In this document: positions 1 to 10,994 of the stretch, piece after piece
Layout: every line of letters starts with the position of its first letter
How positions within the stretch are numbered: the first letter of the stretch is position 1
Assembly: GCF_009909195.1 (NCBI RefSeq)
Contig: NZ_JAAAMU010000011.1
Location: 2,501 to 66,500, forward strand
Direction of reading: 5' to 3'
From: Paenibacillus sacheonensis
GTDB lineage: Bacteria > Bacillota > Bacilli > Paenibacillales > Paenibacillaceae
DNA: 64,000 nucleotides
Notes under the pieces: model-generated
Seen by the model: the letters and a program-made list of their open reading frames with translations, nothing else
Databases searched by the model: none
Told to the model about the DNA's origin: nothing
Program-made: the position numbers and the translations under genes

Positions 1-64
1 TGTATGAGGGTATGCTCGGGAATTAGAACAAGCCTTAATGCGATTGAAGATTGCCATACAAATT

Positions 65-101
65 AAAAAGCCCCGCAGGAGAACTCTCCCACGGGACTCA
101 A
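65..101 (-). terminator. Intrinsic terminator after recR
   Basis: Read on the minus strand, the arms AGTCCCGTGGGAG and CTCCTGCGGGGCT form a stem with a short loop, followed directly by a TTTTTAA tract. It lies about 20 nt past the recR stop and so closes the dnaX-ybaB-recR transcript. Confidence 0.85.
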
Positions 102-121
102 AAACATTTGATTCCATTAAC

Positions 122-721
122 TTAACCTAATTCTCTGCGGCCTTCCAATGCTTTGGACAACGTGACCTCATCCGCGTATTCGAGATCGCCGCCAACCGGC
201 AATCCGTGGGCTATGCGCGTCACTTTAATACCGAAAGGCTTAACGAGTCGCGATAAGTACATCGCCGTCGCCTCTCCCTCGATATTCGGATTCGTCGCTA
301 GAATCAGCTCCTGGACGGTCTCATCGCTAAGACGACGCAGCAGCTCGGCTATACGGATCTCGTCCGGGCCAATGCCCTCCATAGGCGATATCGCCCCTTG
401 AAGCACATGATACTGCCCTTCAAACTCCTTCGTCCGCTCCATCGCAACCAAGTCCTTGGATTCCTGAACGACGCAAATGATCGATTGATCCCTGCTCTTA
501 TCCTGACAGATTCGGCATGGATCCGTGTCCGTAATATTACAGCAGACCGAGCAATAATGAAGGTTACGCTTGACGCTCACCAGCGCTTTCGCAAAATCGA
601 TGACGTCGTCTTCTTTCATCTTCAGCGTATGGAAGGCCAGTCTGCCCGCCGTCTTGGGACCGATGCCGGGCAATCGGCTGAAGGCATCTATAAGTTTGGC
701 TATCGGTTCGGGATAATACAA
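122..721 (-). CDS. recR: Recombination mediator RecR
   Basis: RecR acts with RecO and RecF to load RecA on gapped DNA during recombinational repair. The 199-residue length is typical. Visible features are an N-terminal helix-hairpin-helix ([11 protein letters not shown], about residues 17-27), a C4 zinc finger at C57, C60, C69 and C72, and a C-terminal Toprim region. Translation appears to start at TTG, since GAGGAG sits 7 nt upstream of it and no ATG is nearby. It is the last gene of a dnaX-ybaB-recR operon, the order known from Bacillus, and is 29 nt from ybaB. Confidence 0.97.
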   Translation of the reverse strand: MYYPEPIAKLIDAFSRLPGIGPKTAGRLAFHTLKMKEDDVIDFAKALVSVKRNLHYCSVCCNITDTDPCRICQDKSRDQSIICVVQESKDLVAMERTKEFEGQYHVLQGAISPMEGIGPDEIRIAELLRRLSDETVQELILATNPNIEGEATAMYLSRLVKPFGIKVTRIAHGLPVGGDLEYADEVTLSKALEGRRELG

Positions 722-750
722 AGCGCTTCTCCTCTATTCGTGAAACTAAT

Positions 751-1062
751 TTAGAAAAGGCCCGGAATTTTCATGCCGCCCGTAAATTTGCCCATATCTT
801 TGTTCGCGAGCTCATCCGCTTTGTTAAGCGCATCGTTGATGGCCGTCATGACGAGATCCTGCAGCATCTCGACATCTTCGGGATCCACCGCTTCCGGTTT
901 GATCGTAATGCTTTGAACGTTCTTGTGGCCGTTAACGATTACGGTTACGACGCCGCCTCCGGCAGTTCCTTCAATGATCTTGGTTCCCAATTCTTCTTGG
1001 GCTTTCAGCATTTGCTCCTGCATTTTCTTCACTTGCTTCATCATATTGTTCATGTTGTTCAT
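751..1062 (-). CDS. ybaB: YbaB/EbfC family nucleoid-associated protein
   Basis: This 103-residue protein belongs to the YbaB/EbfC family of small dimeric DNA-binding proteins. The start is Met/Asn-rich and amphipathic ([18 protein letters not shown]). The conserved region around [22 protein letters not shown] and the C-terminal GGMKIPGLF follow. The ATG is preceded by AAGGAGTG. Its position between dnaX and recR matches many bacteria, where it probably shares their transcript. Family members bind DNA with little specificity; the exact role is not known from sequence. Confidence 0.95.
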   Translation of the reverse strand: MNNMNNMMKQVKKMQEQMLKAQEELGTKIIEGTAGGGVVTVIVNGHKNVQSITIKPEAVDPEDVEMLQDLVMTAINDALNKADELANKDMGKFTGGMKIPGLF

Positions 1063-1107
1063 CGTTTGACCACTCCTTGAGTTAGTTGATGTCGTGTAAC
1101 ATTAGGC

Positions 1108-2889
1108 TCACTTATCTTCAATGACGACGAGATCCTCGCCAAAGAGCTTCACGGCTTCCTCCACCCATTCGGGTTCTGGAGGCGGGCCAGCCCGCTCATC
1201 TTCTTGCAGCAACGTTAACTCATCCGCCGGTGCCGGCCCTTTCTCGGCCGCCGTCTGCCACTCTTTCAGCATCACGGTAGCCAGGCGAACCGGGCGGTTA
1301 TAAACTTCCTGCAGCACCTGTTCGATTACGTCGCGGTTGGCAGGTTTCTCGGTCGTCTCGCGGTGAATCGAGTTTTTGAACGCGACCAGGATCGTATTCT
1401 CCGCGGCCGAGACGGGGTCTCCGTTCACGAACCAAGCATGCGTGGAAATATTGTGTCCCTTCACGCGCTGCAAAATGTCCGCCCACTTCATCCGCACCTG
1501 GCCGGTCGCCTGACTCTCCGCCGCCGCGAGAAACGGATCTAGCTTCACGCGGGCGATAGAATTCCCCAATCCGCCTCCTGATCCGCTCTTGCCGAAGTTG
1601 TTCGAGCCGCGGCTGCCTCCGCCGCGAGCCGATCCTTGGTCTTGTGCGGCGCCGGCATCCGCCTTCAAGCCTGTTTGGATCAATTGCTCAATCCGGCGTT
1701 CCAGCGTGTCTATGCGTTGTTGGAGCCGCTGAATCTCGCCCCCCGATGACGATGCAGCAGCTTCTGATGAAACAGATCCATCGACAAGCCGCTGGCCGCC
1801 GGATTCTTGCAGCGTGCAAATTTTCATTAGCGCAACTTCGAAGATCGTCTGCGGCAGCGCGGCATGGCGAATTTCAAGCTGGTATTGATTAAGCACGTCA
1901 ATCATGCGGAACAGAAGCTCCGAGCTGAAGGACGATGCCATCTGCCTGTATTTATCCTGATCCACGATGCGCTCCGTCGCTGCCTTGCCCTGCGGGGCCA
2001 GCTTCAGCACCAGCAAATCCCGGAAGTAGTAAACCAGATTCTCGAGGCACTTATCCGCGCTCTTGCCAGCCTGCATGAGCCCTTCTACCAGCGGCAGAAT
2101 CGCACCGGCATTCCGGTCTCGGACTGCTTCCGCCAGCTGCTCAAACTGCTCGGCCGCCAAGCCGCCGGTCACATCCACCGCGTCGTTGAGCGAGATATGC
2201 TCGCCGCCGTAAGCGGATACTTGCTCAAGCAAGCTGATCGCGTCACGCATGCCGCCGTCCGAGAGCCTCGCTATGTAAGCAAGCGCATCCTCATCGGCCG
2301 AAATGCCCTCGTCGTCGCATATGCGGCGCAGGCGCGTTGTCTGTTCCGGGAGCGATACCTGCCGAAAATCAAAACGCTGACAGCGCGATATGATCGTCGC
2401 AGGCAGTTTATGCGGCTCCGTCGTGGCTAATATAAAGATCACGTGGGCCGGCGGTTCTTCGAGCGTCTTGAGAAGCGCGTTGAATGCCTCCGAAGTAAGC
2501 ATGTGGACTTCATCAATAATATACACTTTCGTCCGAACTTCCGACGGGGCGTACCGGACTTTATCTCGGATATCCCGGATCTCGTCAATCCCGCGATTGG
2601 AAGCAGCGTCGATCTCTACGACGTCCATGACGGTGCCTGCCGTTATTCCACGGCATGCATCGCAGATATTGCAAGGTTCTGGCGATGGACCGCTCTCGCA
2701 GTTAATCGCCTTCGCTAATACTTTGGCCGTCGTCGTCTTGCCCGTTCCCCGCGGCCCGTTGAATAAGTAAGCATGCGAGACCCGATCCTCTCGGATCGCG
2801 TTCTGCAGCGTCTGAATAATATGCTGTTGGCCGACCATATCCTGGAACGTCTGCGGACGCCAGGCACGGTATAAAGCAATATGCGACAT
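1108..2889 (-). CDS. dnaX: DNA polymerase III subunit gamma/tau (DnaX)
   Basis: This is the clamp-loader ATPase of the replisome. Residues 45-52 form the Walker A motif (GPRGTGKT), C64, C73, C76 and C79 the zinc module, and DEVH at 126-129 the Walker B motif. The AAA+ core reaches to about residue 230. A variable, Gly/Ser-rich linker at about 405-445 precedes the tau-type C-terminal region. At 593 residues the length is normal for Firmicute DnaX. The start has AAAGGAAC upstream. The gene lies downstream of the SRP RNA gene and upstream of ybaB and recR, as in Bacillus. Confidence 0.97.
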   Translation of the reverse strand: MSHIALYRAWRPQTFQDMVGQQHIIQTLQNAIREDRVSHAYLFNGPRGTGKTTTAKVLAKAINCESGPSPEPCNICDACRGITAGTVMDVVEIDAASNRGIDEIRDIRDKVRYAPSEVRTKVYIIDEVHMLTSEAFNALLKTLEEPPAHVIFILATTEPHKLPATIISRCQRFDFRQVSLPEQTTRLRRICDDEGISADEDALAYIARLSDGGMRDAISLLEQVSAYGGEHISLNDAVDVTGGLAAEQFEQLAEAVRDRNAGAILPLVEGLMQAGKSADKCLENLVYYFRDLLVLKLAPQGKAATERIVDQDKYRQMASSFSSELLFRMIDVLNQYQLEIRHAALPQTIFEVALMKICTLQESGGQRLVDGSVSSEAAASSSGGEIQRLQQRIDTLERRIEQLIQTGLKADAGAAQDQGSARGGGSRGSNNFGKSGSGGGLGNSIARVKLDPFLAAAESQATGQVRMKWADILQRVKGHNISTHAWFVNGDPVSAAENTILVAFKNSIHRETTEKPANRDVIEQVLQEVYNRPVRLATVMLKEWQTAAEKGPAPADELTLLQEDERAGPPPEPEWVEEAVKLFGEDLVVIEDK

Positions 2890-3069
2890 CGAGTCCGTTC
2901 CTTTCGGCTGTTGTCATCCACGGCCTGTACAGCTGACCGCTCTTCTATTATACACGATGCCGTCAACCAAAAAAACCGTTGCATGCACCGGAATTCGACC
3001 GCGTTCGAATGTTCGATTCTACTTTTTCGCGTTAGCCTGCCAAACTTCCTGCCGAATTTCCCCTAAAAT

Positions 3070-3112
3070 CAAAAAACACCCTGCATGACTTCAAAGAGTC
3101 AATTCGGATGTT
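3070..3112 (-). terminator. Possible terminator after the SRP RNA
   Basis: On the minus strand TGACT-CTTTGA-AGTCA forms a short stem. A few bases later comes GTGTTTTTTGATTTTAG, which is rich in T. The stem is weak, so this may only attenuate reading from the SRP RNA gene into dnaX. Confidence 0.35.
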
Positions 3113-3127
3113 ATCATTGATAAATCA

Positions 3128-3398
3128 GGACCGTGCACCTATCCTCGATTTAAGCGACATGAGCGGAAAGCTCACTCCCAGCTCTGGTCAAGCACTCCTC
3201 CGGCACATGGGCAAACTTGCTTATGGCTGCTTCCTTCCGGACCTGACCCGTTCACAAGCGCCCATTGCGGAGGACCCAACCGTCAACACTGTTCATGAAC
3301 ACCAGCCCCACACAGCAAAAACCTACGAAAGGAATTCAACCTCGCTACAGCGGATTGCGAGTTACAGGGCACCGCTACCTCCCCGTCTAGCACGGCAG
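3128..3398 (-). ncRNA. ffs: Signal recognition particle RNA (long Firmicute type, scRNA)
   Basis: The minus strand carries the SRP signature GGTCAGGTCCGGAAGGAAGC, the apical domain bound by Ffh. About 150 nt earlier lies the Alu-domain segment GTGCTAGACGGGGAGGTAGC. The Alu domain makes this the roughly 270-nt Bacillus-type molecule rather than the short 4.5S form. The 3' end GGTGCACGGTCC also matches the Bacillus scRNA end. The RNA works with Ffh and FtsY in co-translational targeting to the membrane. Both ends are estimates; the 5' end is placed from the promoter spacing. Confidence 0.93.
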
Positions 3399-3403
3399 AG
3401 ATA

Positions 3404-3432
3404 AGTATAGCTTGTTCAATCCAAAAGTGCAA
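3404..3432 (-). promoter_or_regulatory. Sigma-A promoter of the SRP RNA
   Basis: On the minus strand TTGCAC (3427-3432) and TATACT (3404-3409) are separated by exactly 17 bp. The predicted start falls about 6-7 nt further on, at the 5' end of the SRP RNA. Confidence 0.85.
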
Positions 3433-3459
3433 CTGCCTATTCCCTGGAAGACGACACGG

Positions 3460-3846
3460 TCAACGCGCCATATTGACATGAACGTTGTATCGCGGCATGT
3501 TAAACTGCAGCACGGTGAGGGCTTCCGCTTTGACTCGCGCGCTGTCGAAGCCTTTCCTCGGCGTAACGGTCACAAACATGTCCGGAGCTCGAAATACAAT
3601 CGACGCCTTGTCAACGCCCGGTATTTGCTTCAGCTTGCTTTGGGCGAAGTCGCCGTCCGTATCTTGATTCAGAAACTCCCCATTGCGGTTCGGAAGATGC
3701 GGATTGCTGTTGGATAAACCCATATAGCCGTCATGTCCGTATGACTTGGAGTTGTAATTGTTGGTCGCGTCCTTGTTCCCGCAGGCGGTTAGCGAGATGG
3801 CTGCCGCCAATGCGAGCGTGCCCAGCAGAACCCGTGAGCTTAACAT
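3460..3846 (-). CDS. YhcN/YlaJ-like sporulation lipoprotein
   Basis: This 128-residue protein starts with a lipoprotein signal peptide: hydrophobic segment 5-20 and lipobox LTAC with the lipidated cysteine at C22. The mature part begins with an Asn/Ser/Gly-rich stretch. It ends in a compact alpha/beta module (KLKQIPGVDKASIVF to NVHVNMAR) resembling the YhcN/YlaJ family of spore membrane or germination lipoproteins. The RBS GGGAGG lies 7-8 nt before ATG. It is anchored on the outer face of the membrane; the family call is by pattern only and the role is unproven. Confidence 0.6.
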   Translation of the reverse strand: MLSSRVLLGTLALAAAISLTACGNKDATNNYNSKSYGHDGYMGLSNSNPHLPNRNGEFLNQDTDGDFAQSKLKQIPGVDKASIVFRAPDMFVTVTPRKGFDSARVKAEALTVLQFNMPRYNVHVNMAR

Positions 3847-3920
3847 AAAAAAACCTCCCTTTAACCAATAGGATGGCTGAGGGAGGTTCTTGTATTCTGC
3901 TAATTTCCGGCAGGAACGGA

Positions 3921-4118
3921 TTAGATACCGTATTTCTTCTTGAATTTGTCGACGCGACCGCCGGCATCCAGGAACTTTTGCTTACCCGTGAAGAATGGGT
4001 GGCAGTTGGAGCAAATCTCTACGCGAAGGTTCTGTTTGATCGAACCAGACTCGAAAGTGTTGCCGCAAGCGCAAGTTACTGAAGTGACGTGGTATGTCGG
4101 ATGAATACCTTGCTTCAT
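3921..4118 (-). CDS. rpmE: 50S ribosomal protein L31 (zinc-binding form)
   Basis: The 65-residue protein starts MKQGIHP and carries the L31 cysteine pairs CAC and CSNC, so it is the zinc-containing form found when zinc is plentiful. The ending DKFKKKYG is also typical. A GTG three codons upstream is in frame, but it abuts the Shine-Dalgarno sequence AAAGAGG, so the ATG six bases further on is taken as the start. It is downstream of rho, as in Bacillus, but has its own promoter and a radical SAM gene in between. Confidence 0.95.
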   Translation of the reverse strand: MKQGIHPTYHVTSVTCACGNTFESGSIKQNLRVEICSNCHPFFTGKQKFLDAGGRVDKFKKKYGI

Positions 4119-4180
4119 CTCGTTCACCTCTTTCTGCCCTGGATCACAGGCGGACCCAGAGTTCTATAAAGACAACTTCG

Positions 4181-4209
4181 ATTATAGCATGGCTATTCCT
4201 TTGGCGCAA
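4181..4209 (-). promoter_or_regulatory. Sigma-A promoter of rpmE
   Basis: On the minus strand TTGCGC (4204-4209) and a perfect TATAAT (4181-4186) are separated by 17 bp. The resulting 5' UTR is about 55-60 nt. Confidence 0.75.
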
Positions 4210-4246
4210 TGCCTTCCATCACTCGGCCAACGTAACGAAAAGTTGG

Positions 4247-5506
4247 TCAAAAAGGCTGCTTGATCGGCGCCGGAGGCACGTGGGTGTAGGATCCGATAAC
4301 GACGTCCGGCAGCTCGTCGGCGAAGATTTCCAGCATTTGCTTCATGCCGTAGATTTCCCCCTGCGCCTTCGGAATGAGCTCCAAATAGCTCTCCGGATCA
4401 ATATTGAGGTTGCGCATCTGGATCAGCTTGAGGCCTGTCCGTTTCACGAAACCCAGCATCGCCTCGATCTCCTCTTCGCGGTCGGTGACGCCCGGGAAGA
4501 TCAAATAGTTGATCGACGTGTAGACGCCTTTGTCCGTCGCATAGCGAAGCGATTTCTCGACGTTGGCCAGGTTGTAGCCGCGCGGCTTGTAATACGCATT
4601 GTAGTGATCGTCGAGCGCGCTGATGGTGCTGACGCGCATCAGATTGAGTCCGGCATCCACGATGCCGCGGATATGATCCGTTAATCCGGCATTCGTGTTG
4701 ATGTTGATATAACCCATCGATGTCCGGCTGCGCACCTCGCGCATGGCATCGATGATAATCTTGGCCTGCGTGGAAGGCTCGCCTTCGCAGCCTTGGCCGA
4801 AACTGATTATGGAATCCGGCGCATTCAAATGTTCCAGCATGACGTCCACGAGTTCCTGCACCGTCGGTTTGAAGTTCATCCGTGTCTGCGGAGCAGGGAA
4901 CCCGCTGTCGTCCGGTTGTTCGGAAATACAGCCATAGCAGCCGGCGTTGCACGAGAACGAGACCGGCACGGCGCCTTCCCAGCGCTGCAGGAACGTGTTG
5001 GACGCGGTCAAGCACTCATAGCCGAGCGCGCAATTCGAAAGATGTTGATAAAGACGGTTCTCCGGATACTTCGCCAGCAGGCGCTCGACGCCTACATTCA
5101 GCTCCTTCGGATCGCAGTTAAGCGGATTCCAACGCTCCGGGTCATCGCATTTCTGCGCGGCGACGTAAAATCCGCCATCCTTCCATACGACGGCCGAGTA
5201 GCCGAACAGCGGAAGCTTCTGCGTCTTGTCCGTCTTCATATAGCCGGGAATGCACAACCGGGTGTAGCCCTGCGGCAGCAGCGCGCCGACAGCCTGATAC
5301 TGGCCGGGCAGGGGTCGCATGTCGCCGGAAGCCGCATGGATGCCGATGGGACGCGTATGCGGCAAGCCAACCATCGTCGCGCCGTCCGGCAGCGGAATCA
5401 GCTCGTCTTCCATCAGCTCCACGACCATGTCGCCGCTGCGGCCAAGCGCAATCCAATCGGGATGATCGAACAAGTTGCCTTGTTCGTCAGCATATACGAG
5501 ATTCAT
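4247..5506 (-). CDS. Radical SAM protein of unknown substrate
   Basis: This 419-residue protein has the iron-sulfur motif C186-x3-C190-x2-C193 (CNAGCYGC). The glycine-rich GQGCEGEP and INTNAG segments that follow fit the partial TIM barrel of radical SAM enzymes. The first 180 residues are an unusual N-terminal region with four more cysteines (C120, C131, C159, C165), which could bind another metal site. The substrate cannot be read from the sequence. AGGAGGTG precedes ATG. It sits between rho and rpmE, a position where Bacillus subtilis has no such gene, with 36 nt to rho, so co-transcription with rho is likely. Confidence 0.8.
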   Translation of the reverse strand: MNLVYADEQGNLFDHPDWIALGRSGDMVVELMEDELIPLPDGATMVGLPHTRPIGIHAASGDMRPLPGQYQAVGALLPQGYTRLCIPGYMKTDKTQKLPLFGYSAVVWKDGGFYVAAQKCDDPERWNPLNCDPKELNVGVERLLAKYPENRLYQHLSNCALGYECLTASNTFLQRWEGAVPVSFSCNAGCYGCISEQPDDSGFPAPQTRMNFKPTVQELVDVMLEHLNAPDSIISFGQGCEGEPSTQAKIIIDAMREVRSRTSMGYININTNAGLTDHIRGIVDAGLNLMRVSTISALDDHYNAYYKPRGYNLANVEKSLRYATDKGVYTSINYLIFPGVTDREEEIEAMLGFVKRTGLKLIQMRNLNIDPESYLELIPKAQGEIYGMKQMLEIFADELPDVVIGSYTHVPPAPIKQPF

Positions 5507-5542
5507 GATGCACCTCCTAAAACAAACTTGCTTTTATATAAT

Positions 5543-6943
5543 CTAAGTTACCGTAGTCGAACGCGATGCGGGACGCCGCTGAACGCTGCTCTCGCTGCTT
5601 CCGGAGCTGCTTCTGTTACTGCTGCTGCCGGCGCTGCTTCTGCCGCTGCCGGACGTTCCCGTGCCCTGCCGGGTTCTCGTCGCCGGAGGCGTAACGCCTG
5701 ACGTGTCGAGGGACATGAGGAATTCCTCGTTGGTCTTCGTGTCCGCCAGCTTCTTGAGGAAACCGTCGATGAATTCAATGGAATCGTTCATATTCTTGCG
5801 AATACTCCACACTTTATCCAATTGCTCCTTGGTTAACAGCATCTCTTCGCGGCGCGTACCCGAACGGCGGATATCGAGCGCGGGGAAGATTCGGCGATCA
5901 GCCAGCTTCCGGTCAAGATGCAGTTCCATATTACCCGTACCTTTAAACTCTTCATAAATGATGTCATCCATACGGGATCCCGTCTCGATGAGCGCGGTTG
6001 CCAGGATCGTCAGGCTTCCGCCTTCCTCCACGTTGCGCGCGGAGCCGAAGAAACGCTTCGGACGATGGAATGCGGCAGGATCGATACCGCCGCTGAGCGT
6101 CCGGCCGGACGCAGGTACGACCAGGTTGTACGCACGCGCAAGCCGCGTAATGCTGTCCAGCAAAATCACAACGTCTTTCTTATGCTCGACGAGCCGCAAT
6201 GCGCGTTCCAGCACCAGCTCTGCCACTTTGACGTGATTTTCGGGCAGCTCGTCGAACGTCGAAGCTACGACTTCGCCCTTCACCGAACGCGACATATCCG
6301 TCACTTCCTCCGGACGTTCATCGATCAGCAGTACGATCAACTCGATCTCAGGGTTGTTGGTGGCGATGCTGTTCGCGATTTCCTTGATCAGCTGCGTCTT
6401 GCCGGCTTTGGGCGGCGCGACGATCAGTCCGCGTTGTCCAAGCCCGACAGGGGCAAGCAAATCCATGATACGCGTCGAAAGTTTGGGCTGGGCGGTTTCG
6501 AGAACGAGTTTCTTCTCGGGATAGAGAGGAGTCAGGGCCGGAAAATGAAGACGTTCTGCAGCATGTTCGGGGCTTTCGCCGTTAACGGCATTGACCTGCA
6601 AGAGACCGAAATAACGTTCGTTTTCTTTGGGAGCCCGGCACTTGCCGGATACGACATCCCCGATGCGGAGATCGAACTTGCGGATTTGCGAGGCCGAAAT
6701 GTAGATATCCTCGGTGCTAGGCAAGTAGTTGATGGGTCTTAGGAAGCCGAAGCCCTCCGGTAAAATTTCGAGTACGCCTTGCATAAACATGAGTCCGCTT
6801 TGTTCCGCTTGCGCGCGCAGGATCGCAAATATCAATTCTCTCTTCTTCAACTGGCCATAGCCTTGAATCTGATGCTGCTTGGCCAGCTTGTAAAGCTCCG
6901 TGAGCTTCATCACTTCGAGATCGGTGATCTGAAGTTCAGACAT
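5543..6943 (-). CDS. rho: Transcription termination factor Rho
   Basis: Rho is the hexameric RNA-dependent ATPase that ends transcription and limits antisense RNA. The start is placed at ATG ([10 protein letters not shown]) rather than the in-frame TTG seven codons upstream, because GTGGTGAT lies just before the ATG. The 466-residue form has the N-terminal helical bundle (1-50), the cold-shock-like RNA-binding domain (about 54-120), Walker A at 176-183 (APPKAGKT), Walker B around 260-264 (ILLDS) and the R-loop region near 350-362. After about residue 416 comes a roughly 50-residue tail made almost wholly of Ser, Gly, Arg and Thr, absent from the compact Bacillus protein. Confidence 0.96.
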   Translation of the reverse strand: MSELQITDLEVMKLTELYKLAKQHQIQGYGQLKKRELIFAILRAQAEQSGLMFMQGVLEILPEGFGFLRPINYLPSTEDIYISASQIRKFDLRIGDVVSGKCRAPKENERYFGLLQVNAVNGESPEHAAERLHFPALTPLYPEKKLVLETAQPKLSTRIMDLLAPVGLGQRGLIVAPPKAGKTQLIKEIANSIATNNPEIELIVLLIDERPEEVTDMSRSVKGEVVASTFDELPENHVKVAELVLERALRLVEHKKDVVILLDSITRLARAYNLVVPASGRTLSGGIDPAAFHRPKRFFGSARNVEEGGSLTILATALIETGSRMDDIIYEEFKGTGNMELHLDRKLADRRIFPALDIRRSGTRREEMLLTKEQLDKVWSIRKNMNDSIEFIDGFLKKLADTKTNEEFLMSLDTSGVTPPATRTRQGTGTSGSGRSSAGSSSNRSSSGSSESSVQRRPASRSTTVT

Positions 6944-7154
6944 AATATCACCACTTCTTATCAAGGTTCAAGAAGACTCGGCAGTCGCCGGTCTCATGAC
7001 GGCGAAGCTTTCTTCCCATAGAAACGCAAACTAAAGGATCGACTTGGACAGGGTCAGGGATTACAAAGAAGGCCAAGCCTATTCCATCATTGCCGGAATC
7101 GGCCCTCTCTATTCGGGCCGACGACGCATCTGATAGAAAAATAGAGTCCCGGCG

Positions 7155-8402
7155 TTATTCGCGCCAAACATCGGCGCCAAGCATGCGCAAATTCTCGACT
7201 AAGTTATCATAGCCGCGGTCAATGTATTCAACGCCCGTAATCTCCGTCACGCCGTCGTCTACCGTAAGCGCGGCAACGACGAGCGCGGCTCCGGCGCGCA
7301 AATCGGCAGCGCGGACCTTGGCAGCGTTAAGCTTGCCGCCTTCAATGATGGCCGAACGGCCTTCCACCCGAATGTTGGCGCCCATGCGCGACAATTCAGG
7401 CACATGCTTGAATCGGCTGCTGTACACGTAATCGCTCAATATGCTGACGCCTGCCGCTTGGGTGAGCAGGCTTGTCATCGGAGATTGCAAATCCGTCGCA
7501 AAACCGGGGTATACCAGGGCTTTCACGTCGATCGCTTCGTAGGACGGCTGCCCGACGATGCGAATGGATTCATCCATTTCGTAGACGTGGACGCCCATTT
7601 CTTGCAGCTTGGCCGTCATGGCTTCCATATGCTTCGGGATAACATTGTCGATCAACATATCGCCGCGCGTTGCAGCGGCCATAATCATGTACGTACCTGC
7701 TTGGATCCGGTCGGGAATGATAGAGTGGCGGCAGCCGTGCATCCGTTCGACGCCTTCGATGCGAATCGTCTCGGTGCCGGCCCCTTTGATTTTCGCGCCC
7801 ATGGCGTTAAGAAGCGTAGCTACATCTATGATTTCAGGCTCTTTCGCCGCGTTTTCGATGATTGTGAAGCCTTTGGCCCGCGAGGCCGCCAGCATGATAT
7901 TGATCGTCGCTCCGACACTGACAACATCCAAATAAATTTTGGCACCGCGTAATTCCTTCGCAACGATACGGATAGAACCGTGATCGTTCGTTACCGTCGC
8001 GCCAAGCGCTTCAAAGCCTTTAATATGCTGATCGATAGGACGAGGCTCGAAATTGCAGCCCCCCGGCAAGCCGATCGTTGCTTCGCCGAAACGTCCGAGC
8101 ATGGCGCCCATCAGATAATAGGAGGCGCGGAGCAGCTTTACTTTGCCGTTCGGCATCGGTTTGGATACCATGGCCGAAGGATCGATGACAATGGAATCTC
8201 CGCTCCATTCCACGACACCGCCAAGTTCCTCCAAAATCTCGCTGTAAACCGCCACATCGCTGAGATGAGGCAGATTATCGAGCGTCACCGTCGATTCCGC
8301 CAAGATAGAGGCGGGCAAAAGCGCAACGGCGCTGTTCTTCGCACCGCTGATTTGCACGGTGCCGCGCAGCGGGCGACCGCCGCGAATCATCAATTTTTCC
8401 AT
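7155..8402 (-). CDS. murA: UDP-N-acetylglucosamine 1-carboxyvinyltransferase (MurA)
   Basis: MurA transfers enolpyruvate from PEP to UDP-GlcNAc, the first committed step of peptidoglycan synthesis in the cytoplasm. The 415-residue length is normal. The active-site loop carries C116 in [11 protein letters not shown], the cysteine attacked by fosfomycin. [19 protein letters not shown] at the N-terminus, with the catalytic lysine, is a family hallmark. The gene lies between spo0F and rho, the position of the second Bacillus paralogue (murAB/murZ). The RBS GGGAGG is rather far (12-13 nt) from ATG. Confidence 0.96.
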   Translation of the reverse strand: MEKLMIRGGRPLRGTVQISGAKNSAVALLPASILAESTVTLDNLPHLSDVAVYSEILEELGGVVEWSGDSIVIDPSAMVSKPMPNGKVKLLRASYYLMGAMLGRFGEATIGLPGGCNFEPRPIDQHIKGFEALGATVTNDHGSIRIVAKELRGAKIYLDVVSVGATINIMLAASRAKGFTIIENAAKEPEIIDVATLLNAMGAKIKGAGTETIRIEGVERMHGCRHSIIPDRIQAGTYMIMAAATRGDMLIDNVIPKHMEAMTAKLQEMGVHVYEMDESIRIVGQPSYEAIDVKALVYPGFATDLQSPMTSLLTQAAGVSILSDYVYSSRFKHVPELSRMGANIRVEGRSAIIEGGKLNAAKVRAADLRAGAALVVAALTVDDGVTEITGVEYIDRGYDNLVENLRMLGADVWRE

Positions 8403-8712
8403 CGGTATTCGTTATCCTCCCATCCGGTGAGAGCAAGGGAACAAACAGCCGATAATGCCATAAAGCAAGCGCTCCATCTCTCAAAGCGATCTTGAAGGAC
8501 GGGGCGCCTGCTTCTCTCGCGCATTGCGCAGCTGTATAATTCCTTTGACTATCGGAAGTTACGCTTGGGTGTTCATGTCGATCCTGCCTTACGCAGCGGC
8601 GATAGACAAGCGAATCGCGCACCCGGTCATTATACCACATCCAACTTTCGTTTGGTACAAGTCCTGGCAATCCCCGGATACGCGCAGCGCAAAAAAAAGA
8701 GGGACCCCGTAA
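8403..8712 (-). promoter_or_regulatory. murA leader and promoter region
   Basis: This 310-bp gap holds no ORF I can support. On the minus strand a perfect TATAAT lies at 8629-8634 with TTG-rich but poorly spaced -35 candidates upstream. It would give a murA leader of about 220 nt. The right end is the spo0F terminator. In Bacillus fbaA and a transaldolase gene occupy this interval; neither is here. Confidence 0.45.
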
Positions 8713-8724
8713 TCAGGATCCCAC
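8692..8724 (-). terminator. Intrinsic terminator after spo0F
   Basis: On the minus strand GGGATCC and GGGTCCC pair around a short loop and are followed by CTCTTTTTTTT. The hairpin overlaps the last codons and stop of spo0F. Confidence 0.8.
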
Positions 8725-9111
8725 TGCATACCAGCCGCCGGACTCTCCTCCGCGCAGCTGCAAATTGACCGCCATCCGCATCTCGTCAATGTCGAACGGT
8801 TTCGTAAAGTGCATCAGCGCACCATGGTCAGTCGCTTCTTTAATCATGTCGAGCTCGCCGTACGCCGTCATCATGATGACCTTGATGTCTTTGTTGATCG
8901 CTTTGACATGCTTCAAAATCTCAAGCCCGTCCATACCGGGAATCTTCATATCGAGCAAGACCAGATCCGGAGACTCGTTCCGGACGATCTCGAGCGCCAT
9001 CTTGCCGTTCGGCGCCTGAAACGTGGTGTACCCTTCGCTGCTGAACACTTCCATGAGCAAAATACGAATGCCGTTCTGATCATCGACTATCAAGACTTTC
9101 TTGTTTTCCAA
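8713..9111 (-). CDS. spo0F: Sporulation phosphorelay response regulator Spo0F
   Basis: Spo0F is the single-domain receiver that takes phosphate from sporulation kinases and passes it to Spo0B and on to Spo0A. The acidic pair D10/D11, phospho-acceptor D54 (LLDMKIPG), T82 and K104 are all present at the Bacillus positions. The last dozen residues ([12 protein letters not shown]) extend beyond the usual end. The start is TTG with AGGAGGG 7 nt upstream. A sigma-H-like promoter lies about 70 nt upstream. It sits between pyrG and murA, conserved with Bacillus. Confidence 0.95.
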   Translation of the reverse strand: MENKKVLIVDDQNGIRILLMEVFSSEGYTTFQAPNGKMALEIVRNESPDLVLLDMKIPGMDGLEILKHVKAINKDIKVIMMTAYGELDMIKEATDHGALMHFTKPFDIDEMRMAVNLQLRGGESGGWYAVGS

Positions 9112-9180
9112 CTTGAAACCCTCCTAGGAATGCACGACGATCAATCGCCACGATTGGTTTAAAATCCAATAATGGCATAA

Positions 9181-9208
9181 TTTCGCTTCCGCGCATCCAT
9201 ATTCCTGC
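9181..9208 (-). promoter_or_regulatory. Sigma-H-type promoter of spo0F
   Basis: On the minus strand GCAGGAATA (9200-9208) fits the sigma-H -35 consensus RnAGGAWWW. After exactly 12 bp, AGCGAAA (9181-9187) matches the -10 consensus RnnGAAT at all but the last base. Spo0F of Bacillus is known to be transcribed by sigma-H. No clear Spo0A box was seen beside it. Confidence 0.7.
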
Positions 9209-9244
9209 TTAGCTGGAAAAAAACTTTAAGTCTTACAGCGTGTG

Positions 9245-10876
<1,632 letters not shown>

Positions 10877-10925
10877 TTATGATATAGGTTCTCCCAATTC
10901 CATCAGAAAAATGGTCCATAAAAAA

Positions 10926-10959
10926 GAAAAAAGTGACACCCGTATAAACGGGGCACTTT
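10926..10959 (-). terminator. Leader terminator (attenuator) of pyrG
   Basis: On the minus strand AAGTGCCCCGT and ACGGGTGTCACTT form a stem around a TTAT loop, followed by TTTTTTCTTTTTT. It lies after the pyrG promoter and about 75 nt before the GTG, so it works inside the leader. The 5' arm has a run of four C that poly-G-extended 5' ends could pair with. Confidence 0.75.
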
Positions 10960-10994
10960 CTAATTTTGGCTTATACCTTATGTCCGAACTTGAA

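Noticed and set aside
7099..7121. Hairpin TCGGCCC/GGGCCGA between murA and rho
   Set aside because: A good stem but no T-tract on either strand, so it was not called a terminator.
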